Below are positions 22,389-31,316 of a stretch of 33,057 nucleotides of DNA, one piece after another. The stretch is taken from assembly GCA_002085375.1 (NCBI GenBank), contig NATP01000002.1, forward strand, positions 1 to 33,057. Direction: 5' to 3'. This DNA is from a candidate division Zixibacteria bacterium 4484_95 (GTDB lineage: Bacteria > Zixibacteria > MSB-5A5 > UBA10806 > 4484-95). The notes beneath the pieces are model-generated. The model was not told the origin of the DNA, ran no database searches, and saw nothing but the letters and a program-made list of their open reading frames with translations. Every line of letters begins with the position of its first letter. Within the stretch, counting starts at the first letter, position 1. Position numbers and translations under genes: made by a program.

Positions 22389-23434
22389 TCGAGATACCGG
22401 TATATGTAGTAATCAGCATCCTAAGTGGATATCTCTGTTATGTCTTTGTACCCATAGTCAAAAGGTATTGTGTTGACCATAAGTTATTCGATATGCCGGG
22501 GCCACGTAAGATACATACAGAACCGATACCACGCCTTGGTGGGGTAGCGATGTTTTTTGCTTACTCGCTGGGACTTATACCAGGATTTTTACTTTTACCC
22601 GACCTCTGGCAATCAAATGTCAAGCCTCTCGTTGGGATATATATTGGTGGTTTGATTATTTTCATACTTGGTGTGGTTGATGACATAAAAGGTGTAAGGC
22701 CAATTACCAAGCTTGCTTGGGAGATAATAGCCTGTCTGGTAGTGATTGCTTTCGGTGTTAGGCTGGATGTGGTTAATATCCCTTTCTATCGTCTTGTCGA
22801 AGTTGGCTGGTGGGGAATTCCACTTACTCTCATATGGTTGGTTGCTATCACCAATACGGTCAATTTAATTGATGGTATTGATGGGTTGGCCACGGGCGTG
22901 GGTGCTATTATCGCTATAAGCTTCCTCATCTTGAGTAAAATCATGGCTTTGCCTTTACCCTCGCTTTTAGCGGCTGGGATAATCGGGGTAACCATAGCTT
23001 TCTTAAAATACAATTACTTTCCCGCGTCGATCTTTATGGGTGATTCAGGGTCGTTATTTTTGGGTTATATTTTTGCTGTAATCTCTCTTTTCTGGCCAAA
23101 AAGTTTTGCTACGGTGGTTATGTTCATCCCGATTTTAGCTCTTGGAGTGCCTATTATCGAGGTCGTGACCACATTTCTCAGACGGCTTTTTACCAGACAG
23201 AAAATTTATATTGCCGACCAACGACATATTTTTCATATCTTGCTTGATATTGGAATCTCTCGAGAAGTAACGGTTTGGATTTTTTATCTGGTTAGCATTC
23301 AATTTGCTCTGATCACCTTTGCCATTACCGCTGGCAACCGTAATAATTTATTTGTATTACAATTTGCATTCATTATATTAACAGCCATCGTCATTTCCAG
23401 ATATCTGAAACGGGGAAAGGCGGGTGGAAAATGA
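22385..23434 (+). CDS. WecA/TagO-type polyprenyl-P sugar-1-P transferase
   Basis: A 349-residue membrane enzyme with about ten helices, of the MraY/WecA/TagO superfamily. It transfers a phosphosugar (commonly GlcNAc-1-P) from a UDP-sugar to undecaprenyl phosphate, starting lipid-linked glycan synthesis. Motifs are GPRKIHTEPIPRLGGVAMF, GVVDDIKGVRPITKLAWE, TVNLIDGIDGLATG, FMGDSGSLFLGY and DQRHIFH. MraY is unlikely, because the WecA-like LIDGIDGL and DxRHxFH motifs fit and no mur genes are nearby. It is the last gene of the glycan cluster and overlaps accA by 4 bases. Confidence 0.9.
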   Translation: MIEIPVYVVISILSGYLCYVFVPIVKRYCVDHKLFDMPGPRKIHTEPIPRLGGVAMFFAYSLGLIPGFLLLPDLWQSNVKPLVGIYIGGLIIFILGVVDDIKGVRPITKLAWEIIACLVVIAFGVRLDVVNIPFYRLVEVGWWGIPLTLIWLVAITNTVNLIDGIDGLATGVGAIIAISFLILSKIMALPLPSLLAAGIIGVTIAFLKYNYFPASIFMGDSGSLFLGYIFAVISLFWPKSFATVVMFIPILALGVPIIEVVTTFLRRLFTRQKIYIADQRHIFHILLDIGISREVTVWIFYLVSIQFALITFAITAGNRNNLFVLQFAFIILTAIVISRYLKRGKAGGK

Positions 23435-24423
23435 TTGAATATAAATATCTTGATTTTGAAAAGCCCATTATCGAGCTCGACCGCAAGATAAAAGAGATGA
23501 AAAACCTTGCTGACTCCGAAAACCTTGAGCTTTCGAAAGAGATCCAATTATTGGAAAAAAAGCGCGATCGTTTACTCAAAGATATTTACACAAAATTATC
23601 GAGATGGCAGAGAATTCAACTTGCCCGCCATCCTTTAAGACCATACAGCCTTGACTTAATTAAGCTGATGTTCACCGATTTCATTGAGCTTCACGGTGAC
23701 AGATATTTTGCAGATGATAAGGCGATAGTGGGTGGTTTTGGAAAGCTTGATGGGGCTAACATAATGATAATCGGCCAACAAAAGGGTCGAGACACCAAGA
23801 TAAGGCAGTTTCGGAACTTCGGTATGTGTCATCCCGAGGGTTACCGCAAGGCATTAAGGTTGATGAAGCTGGCAGAAAAATTCGACTTACCGATAATTAT
23901 CTTTGTGGATACTCCGGGGGCTTATCCCGGAATTGGCGCAGAAGAGAGGGGGCAGGCGGAAGCGATTGCCCACAACCTTCGGGAAATGGCAACAATTGAG
24001 GTGCCTATTATAGTGGTTATCATTGGCGAGGGCGCTTCAGGAGGTGCATTAGGCATTGGGCTTGGGGATAAAGTTTTTATGCTTGAAAACTCCTGGTATT
24101 CAGTTATTTCTCCAGAGGGCTGTGCCGCAATATTATGGAAAACTGAAAATATCGACAACCCGGCAAAGATTGAGGCGAACAAAAAACAAGCAGCAGAGGC
24201 ATTAAAACCTATAGCAGAGGATTTAGCCAGATTGAATATCATCGATAAGATAATTCCTGAGCCTCCTGGCGGGGCTCACCTTGACCATCAAAAGACAGCT
24301 CAGATATTAAAAAAGGAATTACTTGAGGCTTTGGTAGAATTGGAAGGATATTCTTCTGAACAACTTTGCAATAAAAGACTTGAGAAATACAGGGTTATTG
24401 GTATATATAACGAGTTAAGGTGA
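23431..24423 (+). CDS. accA: Acetyl-CoA carboxylase carboxyltransferase subunit alpha
   Basis: A 330-residue AccA. An N-terminal helical part (LDFEKPIIELDRKI.EMK) is followed by RPYSLDLIKLMFTDFIELHGDRYF and the crotonase-fold core: GQQKGRDTK, FVDTPGAYPGIGAEERGQAEAIA, GEGASGGALGIGLGD and SPEGCAAILW. With AccD it transfers carboxyl from biotin on AccB to acetyl-CoA, the committed step of fatty-acid synthesis. accD is not in this window. Confidence 0.95.
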   Translation: MIEYKYLDFEKPIIELDRKIKEMKNLADSENLELSKEIQLLEKKRDRLLKDIYTKLSRWQRIQLARHPLRPYSLDLIKLMFTDFIELHGDRYFADDKAIVGGFGKLDGANIMIIGQQKGRDTKIRQFRNFGMCHPEGYRKALRLMKLAEKFDLPIIIFVDTPGAYPGIGAEERGQAEAIAHNLREMATIEVPIIVVIIGEGASGGALGIGLGDKVFMLENSWYSVISPEGCAAILWKTENIDNPAKIEANKKQAAEALKPIAEDLARLNIIDKIIPEPPGGAHLDHQKTAQILKKELLEALVELEGYSSEQLCNKRLEKYRVIGIYNELR

Positions 24424-24432
24424 TGTTTAGAT

Positions 24433-24600
24433 ATGTTAAATGAAAAACTGCTGGAGATATTGGCCTGCCCTAAATGCAAGGGTGACCTGGAGTATGACAA
24501 AGACAATAATGTTCTTTTATGCCATACCTGCAGGCTGAAATACAGGATCGAGGATGGAGATATCCCGGTAATGTTAATTGATGAGGCTGAAGAGTTTTAA
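24433..24600 (+). CDS. Trm112-like zinc-ribbon protein (UPF0434/YcaR)
   Basis: A small gene of 55 codons. The product starts [17 protein letters not shown] and has a CPKC...CHTC zinc knuckle followed by [12 protein letters not shown], the YcaR/Trm112 pattern. Trm112-type proteins bind and activate methyltransferases in eukaryotes; bacterial versions often lie next to lipid A or envelope genes, with unclear function. ATG 24433 is 9 bases after the accA stop. Confidence 0.85.
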   Translation: MLNEKLLEILACPKCKGDLEYDKDNNVLLCHTCRLKYRIEDGDIPVMLIDEAEEF

Positions 24601-24610
24601 GGGAGGATAT

Positions 24611-25066
24611 ATGATCAAGCTTTCTCGATTCATTGAGGATGACCTGATTTCATTTGATTTAAAAGAGCAAACCAAAGAGGGAATAATAAAAGAATTGGTT
24701 GATCTAGCTGCTAATTCTGAAATGGTGAAAAATAAAGAAGAGCTTTTAAAAGCTGTTCTTGAAAGGGAAAAATTGGTGACAACCGGTGTAGGTTACAATG
24801 TCGCATTTCCCCATGCCAAGACCAAGTCTGTGCGGGGTGTTGTCATAGCTTTTGGACGAAAGAATGAAGGTGTCGATTTTGAGGCGATGGACCGCAAACC
24901 TGTACATCTGTTTTTCCTAATTGCTGCTCCCGAGGACGCTATTGGAGCACACCTTAATGTAATGGCTAAACTTTCTTTTTTGATGAAAAACGAAAAAAAC
25001 AGAAACAAGCTTCTAAAGGCAAAGTATAAAGAAGACTTAATCGAGGTGCTTGATTCCGACGAATAA
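24611..25066 (+). CDS. ptsN: PTS EIIA-Ntr-like protein (PtsN type)
   Basis: A 151-residue EIIA domain of the fructose/nitrogen PTS class. The phosphorylatable histidine is in VAFPHAK (His68), followed by the FLIAAPEDAIGAHLNVMAKLSFL region. No sugar-permease subunits are present, so a regulatory role like PtsN is likelier than transport. An in-frame ATG at 24578 exists, but GGGAGGA (24601-24607) four bases before the ATG at 24611 settles the start. It directly abuts mreC, suggesting co-expression with cell-shape genes. Confidence 0.85.
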   Translation: MIKLSRFIEDDLISFDLKEQTKEGIIKELVDLAANSEMVKNKEELLKAVLEREKLVTTGVGYNVAFPHAKTKSVRGVVIAFGRKNEGVDFEAMDRKPVHLFFLIAAPEDAIGAHLNVMAKLSFLMKNEKNRNKLLKAKYKEDLIEVLDSDE

Positions 25067-25855
25067 ATGCTTAGCGCAATTATAAATTTCATAAAAGATA
25101 GACAGTCATTACCTGTGATTGCTGTTTTTGTTTTCTGTTTTATATTGATGTTATTACCCACAGCGTTCAGATTATCGATTTCAAGCTTCTTTATTTCTGT
25201 TGTTTATTTACCATTTACTATGTTTGATGATTTCTTAACCGATGTGGCCAGAGCCAAGATAAATAACATCGAATTGAACCAGAGACTCATCCAGTATTCT
25301 ATTCAGGCCTCCAGTTATGTTGAAGACCATTATGAGAATAATCGTCTTAGACGAATGCTTGATTTCGACCTCCGGATTCCTTACAGGCTTGTACCGGCAA
25401 AAGTGATTGGGCTTAAACCCACACCTCATTCAAGATCTATCGAGATCAATGCCGGCCTGGCCAAAGGAATAAACGTAAATATGCCGGTAGTCACTGCTGA
25501 TGGGATTGTCGGTAAGACTATCACTGTTTCTAAAAAAACATCAATAGTACAGTTGTTGACTGACCATAACTGTAAAGTTTCTGTGATCGACCAGAAAACC
25601 AGGGCTATGGGGATTGCTCGCTGGCAAGGAGGAAAACTTCTGGAGATGGGTGATGTTCCTATCGAAAGTAAAGTAGCTGTGGGTGATACCGTGATATCCT
25701 CCGGCTTGGGTGGTATATTTCCTTCTGGGCTTATGGTGGGAGTAGTTATTTTTTCACAAAACAGAGAGGGAAAACTTTTTAAGGATGTATTGGTTAAACC
25801 GGCAGTCGATTTTAATTCTCTTGAAGAAGTGTTTGTGGTGATTTATGGTCAATAA
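25067..25855 (+). CDS. mreC: Rod shape-determining protein MreC
   Basis: A 262-residue elongasome scaffold. A membrane anchor near residues 17-45 is followed by a coiled-coil stretch and the extracytoplasmic double beta-barrel with IEINAGLAKGINVNMPVVTADGIVGK, VSVIDQKTRAMGIARWQ and VISSGLGGIFPSGLMVG. MreC sits between the MreB filament side and PBP2, whose activity it helps control. The ATG follows the ptsN TAA directly. Confidence 0.93.
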   Translation: MLSAIINFIKDRQSLPVIAVFVFCFILMLLPTAFRLSISSFFISVVYLPFTMFDDFLTDVARAKINNIELNQRLIQYSIQASSYVEDHYENNRLRRMLDFDLRIPYRLVPAKVIGLKPTPHSRSIEINAGLAKGINVNMPVVTADGIVGKTITVSKKTSIVQLLTDHNCKVSVIDQKTRAMGIARWQGGKLLEMGDVPIESKVAVGDTVISSGLGGIFPSGLMVGVVIFSQNREGKLFKDVLVKPAVDFNSLEEVFVVIYGQ

Positions 25856-26342
25856 AATGACAACTATCCAATATATATTCGGTTTTATATTTATAGTATT
25901 TTTCCAGATGATTATCACACCGAGAATATGTATAGGCAATGCTTATGTCGATATGGCTGTGATTTTAACGGTTTGGGTAGCATTGGTTAAAGGTTCTCAT
26001 ACCGGGATGTTTTTTGGGCTTGGAGCAGGTTTATTAACAGGTGTGCTTAAACCTATAGAACTTGGTTGGATTAGCTTTTTACTGTCTGCAACTGGTTTTT
26101 TGGTTGGCAATATAAAAGATAAACTGATAATGGAGCCATTGCCAGTTAGAATTTTAACATTGTTAATTGTGGCGCTTATTTATAATATTGTGTTTATATT
26201 TTTTACGGGATTTGAAATGTTTTTTAGAAATCCATCCTTTATATTTTCAAGCGCTTTTCTTACAGCTGCTTATACGACATTGGTGGGTGCCATTGTTTTT
26301 TGTTTTCTTAGATATCGTTATGTGTTGAGGAACTTGTTTTAA
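25845..26342 (+). CDS. mreD: Rod shape-determining protein MreD
   Basis: A 165-residue integral membrane protein with about five helices, in the position and with the size of MreD. ATG 25845 lies inside the end of mreC; a second ATG at 25857, just after the mreC stop, is equally possible. Sequence similarity in this family is weak, so the call relies on topology (AVILTVWVALVKGSHTGMFFGLGAGLLTG) and on location between mreC and mrdA. The stop overlaps the mrdA start (TAATG). Confidence 0.85.
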   Translation: MVNKMTTIQYIFGFIFIVFFQMIITPRICIGNAYVDMAVILTVWVALVKGSHTGMFFGLGAGLLTGVLKPIELGWISFLLSATGFLVGNIKDKLIMEPLPVRILTLLIVALIYNIVFIFFTGFEMFFRNPSFIFSSAFLTAAYTTLVGAIVFCFLRYRYVLRNLF

Positions 26343-28123
26343 TGGCTGGTTTAACCACTAACCGCAAGTTAAACTCAAGGATTATCTTGTCTATTTGGGC
26401 TTTATGCTGTTTCTTGATAGTGTTCAAACTCTTTTTGCTTCAGGTGTTTTCAGCCCCTTATTATCGTAAGGCTTCTATGGATAATAGCGTGCGTATTGTC
26501 CCCATTAAGGCTTCAAGAGGTATAATAGTTGACCGTTATGGTGAGATAATCGTTCAGAATAGACCATCGTATTCGGTCTATTTGGTTCCACATGATGTCC
26601 TGGATATTGATGAGGCCGCCGCCAAATTGACTGGTATGCTGGATATGGATATTGGTTACCTTAAAGGTATCATTTCAGCCGGCTGGAAAGGCAGATTTCA
26701 GCCCATCCGTCTTAAAAGGGACGTAGATTTTAAAACTGTAAGTGCACTGGAGGAGCATTCGTTGGATATTCCCGGGATTGTATTTCAGGCTGAACCTACT
26801 AGACTTTATCCCGACAGCGGTTTTGGAAGTCATATCTATGGTTATGTGGGTGAGATATCTGAAAAGGAATTAAAAGGAAGAACAGATTGCGCCAAAGGAG
26901 ATATTGTTGGGAAAAAAGGATTGGAGAAATATTATGATGCCTATTTAAGAGGTCGTAACGGATTGATGTATCTTGAGGTAACAGCTCAGGGGAGAGTTTT
27001 GGGAAAGTATCCTGATAAAGAGGATTCACCTCCTATTAAGGGGGCAACTCTTGTACTTAATATCGATTGGGAGTTGCAGAAATTTGCAGAGCGAATTCTA
27101 AGTCAGGAAGGCAATGGTGCAATAGTGGTGCTTGATGTCAATACCGGTGGGGTGTTGACCTTAGCTTCCAGTCCAAGTTTTGATGCAAATCTGTTTTCGG
27201 GGGTTGTGTCTCCTATAAAATGGTCAGAGATTATGGCTGATACTACTTTTCCGCTTTTGAACAGAGCCATCCAGGGGATATATCCTCCCGGTTCAACTAT
27301 GAAGATTTTCACGTCGGCTATGGCATTATATTTTGATAAGGTTGACCAGGAGAAACAATTCGACCCGTGTAGAGGACAGAAAAGATTTGGTAATCGTATC
27401 TTCAAATGCTGGAAAGTCGGTGGACATGGTCGACTTACTCTGTATGAGGCAATAGTTCAATCATGTGATATATATTTTTACCAACTTGGCCTTGCCTGTG
27501 GTATGGAGCTCTGGGAACAATTCATGCCAAAATGCAGGTTCGGTCAGCTGACGGGTATTGATCTCCCCGGTGAGAAAGCGGGAATATCACCATCGAAAAA
27601 ATATTTTAATGAAAGGTATGGAGTAGGTGGGTGGACTAAATACTTAATTAACAATCTGGCTATTGGCCAGGGTGAGATTCTGGTTACTCCTCTGCAGATG
27701 GCCTATCTTTATGCAGCAATTGCCAACGGTGGAATCATATATAAGCCTCAAATTGTTAGGGAGATTAAGAGCGTTGATGTGGGTGATATAGTTATTGAAC
27801 CTAGGCAGGTTGGAAGATTGCCCCTTTCGGACCAACAACGCCAGTTTTTAATAAGTGCTTTAACCGGTGTGGTTGACGAGACAAGTGGAACTGCCCGGGG
27901 GGTGAAAATTCCCGGCATTACAGTTGGAGGTAAAACTGGCACCGCTCAAAATCCGCATGGAGAAGATCATTCTTGGTTTGTCTGTTTTGCGCCGGTTGAG
28001 AAAACTGAGATATCGATAGCTGTATTGGTAGAAAACGCTGGGCATGGTAGTTCTGTGGCAGCGCCTTTGGCCAAGAAATTGATTGAATTTTATTTTAAAG
28101 GAAAAACAAAACAAATATCTTAA
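26342..28123 (+). CDS. mrdA: Penicillin-binding protein 2 (MrdA)
   Basis: A 593-residue class B PBP, the transpeptidase of lateral wall growth. One membrane anchor (about residues 13-34) is followed by the pedestal/dimerisation domain (RGIIVDRYGEIIVQN near residue 60) and the transpeptidase domain with STMK (Ser318 nucleophile, Lys321), SCD (Ser374-Asp376, a common SxN variant in PBP2) and KTGT (from Lys531). It works with RodA, whose gene follows within 3 bases. Confidence 0.95.
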   Translation: MAGLTTNRKLNSRIILSIWALCCFLIVFKLFLLQVFSAPYYRKASMDNSVRIVPIKASRGIIVDRYGEIIVQNRPSYSVYLVPHDVLDIDEAAAKLTGMLDMDIGYLKGIISAGWKGRFQPIRLKRDVDFKTVSALEEHSLDIPGIVFQAEPTRLYPDSGFGSHIYGYVGEISEKELKGRTDCAKGDIVGKKGLEKYYDAYLRGRNGLMYLEVTAQGRVLGKYPDKEDSPPIKGATLVLNIDWELQKFAERILSQEGNGAIVVLDVNTGGVLTLASSPSFDANLFSGVVSPIKWSEIMADTTFPLLNRAIQGIYPPGSTMKIFTSAMALYFDKVDQEKQFDPCRGQKRFGNRIFKCWKVGGHGRLTLYEAIVQSCDIYFYQLGLACGMELWEQFMPKCRFGQLTGIDLPGEKAGISPSKKYFNERYGVGGWTKYLINNLAIGQGEILVTPLQMAYLYAAIANGGIIYKPQIVREIKSVDVGDIVIEPRQVGRLPLSDQQRQFLISALTGVVDETSGTARGVKIPGITVGGKTGTAQNPHGEDHSWFVCFAPVEKTEISIAVLVENAGHGSSVAAPLAKKLIEFYFKGKTKQIS

Positions 28124-28126
28124 AGA

Positions 28127-29335
28127 ATGAACAAATCGAATTTCGATTATGTGATTGTTTTTTGTGTTCTGGCTTTGTCCCTTATAGGTATAATATTTAT
28201 TTATAGCGCTACCAGCCATTCAACTGACCCTTCCGAGCACTTTTACTATCAGCGACAATTGTTATGGATTGGGCTTGGCATAGTATTAGCCGCAACTTTT
28301 TATTTCATCCCTTTAAAAGTACATGAAGCCATGGCTTATGTTTATTATTTGGTGGCTATAATACTTCTGGTGTTGGTATTGGTCACTAATCGGGAAGGGG
28401 CAGCGCGCTGGTTCCACCTTGGTGGTTTTGCATTTCAACCTGTAGAGTTTACCAAGTTAGCGTTATGTATAGCTATGTCACGTTTTCTTGCCTATAGGCC
28501 AGCCAAGTTGCACAAGTTCTCGACTATATTCATCGGTCTTCTGCTCGTTTCAATTCCCACAGCCTTAGTGATTAAACAACCTGACCTTGGAAGTTCACTT
28601 GTTGGTATAGCCATTTTCCTTGTTCTGCTCGTCTGGACCGGTATGCCCCTTTCGAGGATTATATTGGTTGTTTCGCCGGTGATAAGTATAATTACCGCTT
28701 TTCATTGGTTGTCATGGGCGCTTTTTTTCTTGTCTTTTCTATTACTTTTGTACTTATCCCGACCAAAACTTTTTCCCGGCATTATCTTCTTTGTCGTGAA
28801 CTTGTTTTTGGGCATGGCTACGCCTGTATTGTGGAATCGTCTTCATGAATATCAACGCCTGAGAATACTGACCTTTCTCGATCCGGGTCAGGACCCGGCC
28901 GGAGCAGGTTACCAGGTTATGCAGTCGAAAATTGCCATCGGTTCAGGAGGATTCTGGGGCAGGGGCCTTATGCAGAGTACCCAAACAAAGCTCGATTACT
29001 TACCAGCCCAGCATACAGATTTTATATATTCGGTTATTGGCGAGGAAATAGGTTTTATTGGTAGTATAGCGGTAATATTATTGTTTGCCATAGTTATTTT
29101 CCGCGGTTTTATAATTGCCCTTAAAGTGAGGAATACATTTTATAGCTATGTGGCATGTGGTTTAACCACCGCCATTGCATTTCAGATGCTGGTTAACATC
29201 GGCATGACAGTCGGGCTTATGCCCGTTACAGGTTTACCTCTTCCGTTTATCAGCTATGGCGGTTCGTCTATGCTTTTTTTCTGGGGGATAGTTGGTTTGC
29301 TTTTGGCCATTAACCGTGATTGGCAGGAGTATTGA
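28127..29335 (+). CDS. rodA: RodA, SEDS peptidoglycan glycosyltransferase
   Basis: A 402-residue SEDS protein with about ten membrane helices. Family markers are IYSATSH near the start, GGFAFQPVEFTKLAL, KQPDLGSSLV (including the conserved Asp of the large loop region), PAQHTDFIYSVIGEEIGF and VTGLPLPFISYGGSSML. It polymerises lipid II as partner of PBP2. FtsW is excluded by the mre/mrd neighbourhood. Confidence 0.94.
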   Translation: MNKSNFDYVIVFCVLALSLIGIIFIYSATSHSTDPSEHFYYQRQLLWIGLGIVLAATFYFIPLKVHEAMAYVYYLVAIILLVLVLVTNREGAARWFHLGGFAFQPVEFTKLALCIAMSRFLAYRPAKLHKFSTIFIGLLLVSIPTALVIKQPDLGSSLVGIAIFLVLLVWTGMPLSRIILVVSPVISIITAFHWLSWALFFLSFLLLLYLSRPKLFPGIIFFVVNLFLGMATPVLWNRLHEYQRLRILTFLDPGQDPAGAGYQVMQSKIAIGSGGFWGRGLMQSTQTKLDYLPAQHTDFIYSVIGEEIGFIGSIAVILLFAIVIFRGFIIALKVRNTFYSYVACGLTTAIAFQMLVNIGMTVGLMPVTGLPLPFISYGGSSMLFFWGIVGLLLAINRDWQEY

Positions 29336-29337
29336 AT

Positions 29338-30165
29338 TTGTATCCAGAGTTGTTTCATCTGGGTCCTTTTACTATAAGAGCATATGGCTTGGCATTAGCG
29401 CTCTCGTTCTTCTTTGGGGTCTGGCTGGCTGTTAAAAGAACGGAGAAATTAAAAATAGAAAGCCAAATCATAGTCGATCTTAGCTTGGTAATTCTCGTTT
29501 CGAGCATTATAGGTTCGCGTTTATTTTATGTTGTTTACCACACTGAGGAGTTTACCGGACACTGGCTTGATGTGATAAATCCGTTCCAATCCGGAGGAAT
29601 AGGTCTTGCCGGATTGTCGATGATGGGAGGTATCACGCTGGCGATTATCTCGGCCTTGATGTTTTTCATTATCAAAAGGATAAACCCCTGGCCTTTTCTT
29701 GATGCAATGGCACCATCGTTTTTTCTGGGATTGGGTATTACCAGGATTGGCTGTTTTTTAAACGGTTGTTGTTTCGGCAAACCAACCGATGCCTTTTGTG
29801 GTATGATATTCCCCCCTAGGTCGATGGCAGGTTGGGTCTTCCCCGATACTCCTATCTGGCCGACCCAGCTTTTTTCCTCGATAGCAGGTTTTATCATGTT
29901 CGGTCTATTATTATTGCTGGAGAGGAAAAGAAATTTCAACGGTTATACTTTCTGGCTGACTGTTGCCCTCTACAGTCTTTGGAGATTTTTTATTGATTTT
30001 TTAAGATACTATGAAGATTCAATGATATTTGCCTCAATTGCCAACATCAACTTCACTCGGAATCAGTTTTTATGCATTTGCTTGTTAATTATTTCTATTA
30101 TATGGTTTTTCTATTTGAAAAGAAATAATGAAAAAGCTTCTGAACAATCTATTTCAGAGGGTTGA
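29338..30165 (+). CDS. lgt: Prolipoprotein diacylglyceryl transferase
   Basis: A 275-residue membrane enzyme that adds diacylglycerol to the lipobox cysteine of prolipoproteins. It starts YPELFHLGPFTIRAYGLALAL, contains GLAGLSMMGGI and the signature ITRIGCFLNGCCFGKPT, and ends with WRFFIDFLRY. The open frame continues upstream to TTG 29320, but AGGAG at 29325-29329 lies 8 bases before TTG 29338, and this start gives the family N-terminus. It overlaps comF by 38 bases. The lipoprotein at 283-672 would be a substrate. Confidence 0.94.
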   Translation: MYPELFHLGPFTIRAYGLALALSFFFGVWLAVKRTEKLKIESQIIVDLSLVILVSSIIGSRLFYVVYHTEEFTGHWLDVINPFQSGGIGLAGLSMMGGITLAIISALMFFIIKRINPWPFLDAMAPSFFLGLGITRIGCFLNGCCFGKPTDAFCGMIFPPRSMAGWVFPDTPIWPTQLFSSIAGFIMFGLLLLLERKRNFNGYTFWLTVALYSLWRFFIDFLRYYEDSMIFASIANINFTRNQFLCICLLIISIIWFFYLKRNNEKASEQSISEG

Positions 30166-30883
30166 ATACTTTTTAGAGGATTTATTAGCCTTTATATCAG
30201 TACCCGATTGCCCGGGTTGTGGAGTAACTCTCGAAAATCCTCGCCTGCCGCTCTGCAGCGATTGTGATAATGACCTTCGAAAAACTTTCTCTGGTGATGG
30301 GCCCGTATGTCTTTTCTGCAGATACTTTGCCACCAGAGAATGCACTTGCAATAACGATAAACCCTTACCGGTGCCGCAACTTTTTTACTGGGGAAATTAT
30401 AATGATGTAGTTCGGGAAATTATTCATCGCTTCAAATTCGATGGACAATATAAGATTGGTCGGCATATAACCGAAATAGCGCTTGACGCTCTTAATGAAA
30501 GGATATATAATTTAAAGTTGGATTTTATCATCCCGGTGCCTATGTTAAAAAAGGATAAAATAAAAAGGGGTTTCAATCAGACGGATATAATCGCTGATGT
30601 GGTTTCGCAAAGATTGAATATCCCGATAGAGCCTAAACTTCTTCGAAAAGTAAAAGAAACGAAACCGCAGTCAAAACTTGGGGCGAATGAAAGGTGGCAA
30701 AATGTTAAAGATGCTTTTGCGGTTGATAATGGTGAAAGACTGAAAGGGTGTTCTTTGCTTTTGGTTGATGATATAGTTACAACAGGTGCTACTAGCTGGG
30801 AATCGACAAAGGCGCTTTACAAAGCTGGCGCTAAAGATGTCACAGTGTTTTCTTTGGTTTCTAATAATATTAGCACTTTGTAG
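30128..30883 (+). CDS. comF: ComF family phosphoribosyltransferase-like protein
   Basis: A 251-residue ComF/GntX protein. A zinc-finger N-terminus (CPGCG, then CSDCDNDL, CLFC and CTC) precedes a type I phosphoribosyltransferase domain with the PRPP-loop LLVDDIVTTGAT; FIIPVPM, KRGFNQTDIIA and PQSKLGANERWQNV are family hallmarks. ComF takes part in DNA uptake and recombination during natural transformation in competent species; in others the role is unclear. No other competence gene is visible here. Confidence 0.9.
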   Translation: MKKLLNNLFQRVEYFLEDLLAFISVPDCPGCGVTLENPRLPLCSDCDNDLRKTFSGDGPVCLFCRYFATRECTCNNDKPLPVPQLFYWGNYNDVVREIIHRFKFDGQYKIGRHITEIALDALNERIYNLKLDFIIPVPMLKKDKIKRGFNQTDIIADVVSQRLNIPIEPKLLRKVKETKPQSKLGANERWQNVKDAFAVDNGERLKGCSLLLVDDIVTTGATSWESTKALYKAGAKDVTVFSLVSNNISTL

Positions 30884-30890
30884 GATTTGT

Positions 30891-31313
30891 ATGGGACATT
30901 TCAGGATAATAGAGGAGGGGGCTTTTGCTGATTTCGAGTTTGAGGCTTATGGAGATACTCTCGAGGATTTGTTTACCGTTTGCGGGAAAGTGATGTTCGA
31001 GGTTATGACCGATATTTCCAAGGTGGAACCTTCTCGGGAGATGCAGTTTAATATTAAAGCCGAATCTGTTGAAGACTTGTTGTTTTCTTTTTTATCAGAA
31101 CTTATTTTTCTTAAAGATACCAGCAAGTATTTTTTCTGCGATTTTGTTATTGAAATTAAAGAGAGAAAAATCTTACATTGCATATCAAGAGGTGAACCTA
31201 TCGACAGGGATAAACATGAGTTGAAGACCGATGTAAAGGCTGTGACATATCATAAGTTGGAAATAAAACATAACGATAAAGGTTACCATACACGGGTAAT
31301 ATTGGATTTGTAA
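30891..31313 (+). CDS. Archease, RtcB activator
   Basis: A 140-residue archease, which promotes guanylylation and multiple turnover of the RNA ligase RtcB. The C-terminal half is typical (GEPIDRDKHELKTDVKAVTYHKLEI and the acidic end VILDL). The N-terminal motif, usually HTADI, reads EGAFADFEFEAYG, keeping the Asp. The ATG at 30891, just after the comF stop, is preferred over a long in-frame extension into comF. rtcB begins 3 bases downstream. Confidence 0.9.
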   Translation: MGHFRIIEEGAFADFEFEAYGDTLEDLFTVCGKVMFEVMTDISKVEPSREMQFNIKAESVEDLLFSFLSELIFLKDTSKYFFCDFVIEIKERKILHCISRGEPIDRDKHELKTDVKAVTYHKLEIKHNDKGYHTRVILDL

Positions 31314-31316
31314 GTC

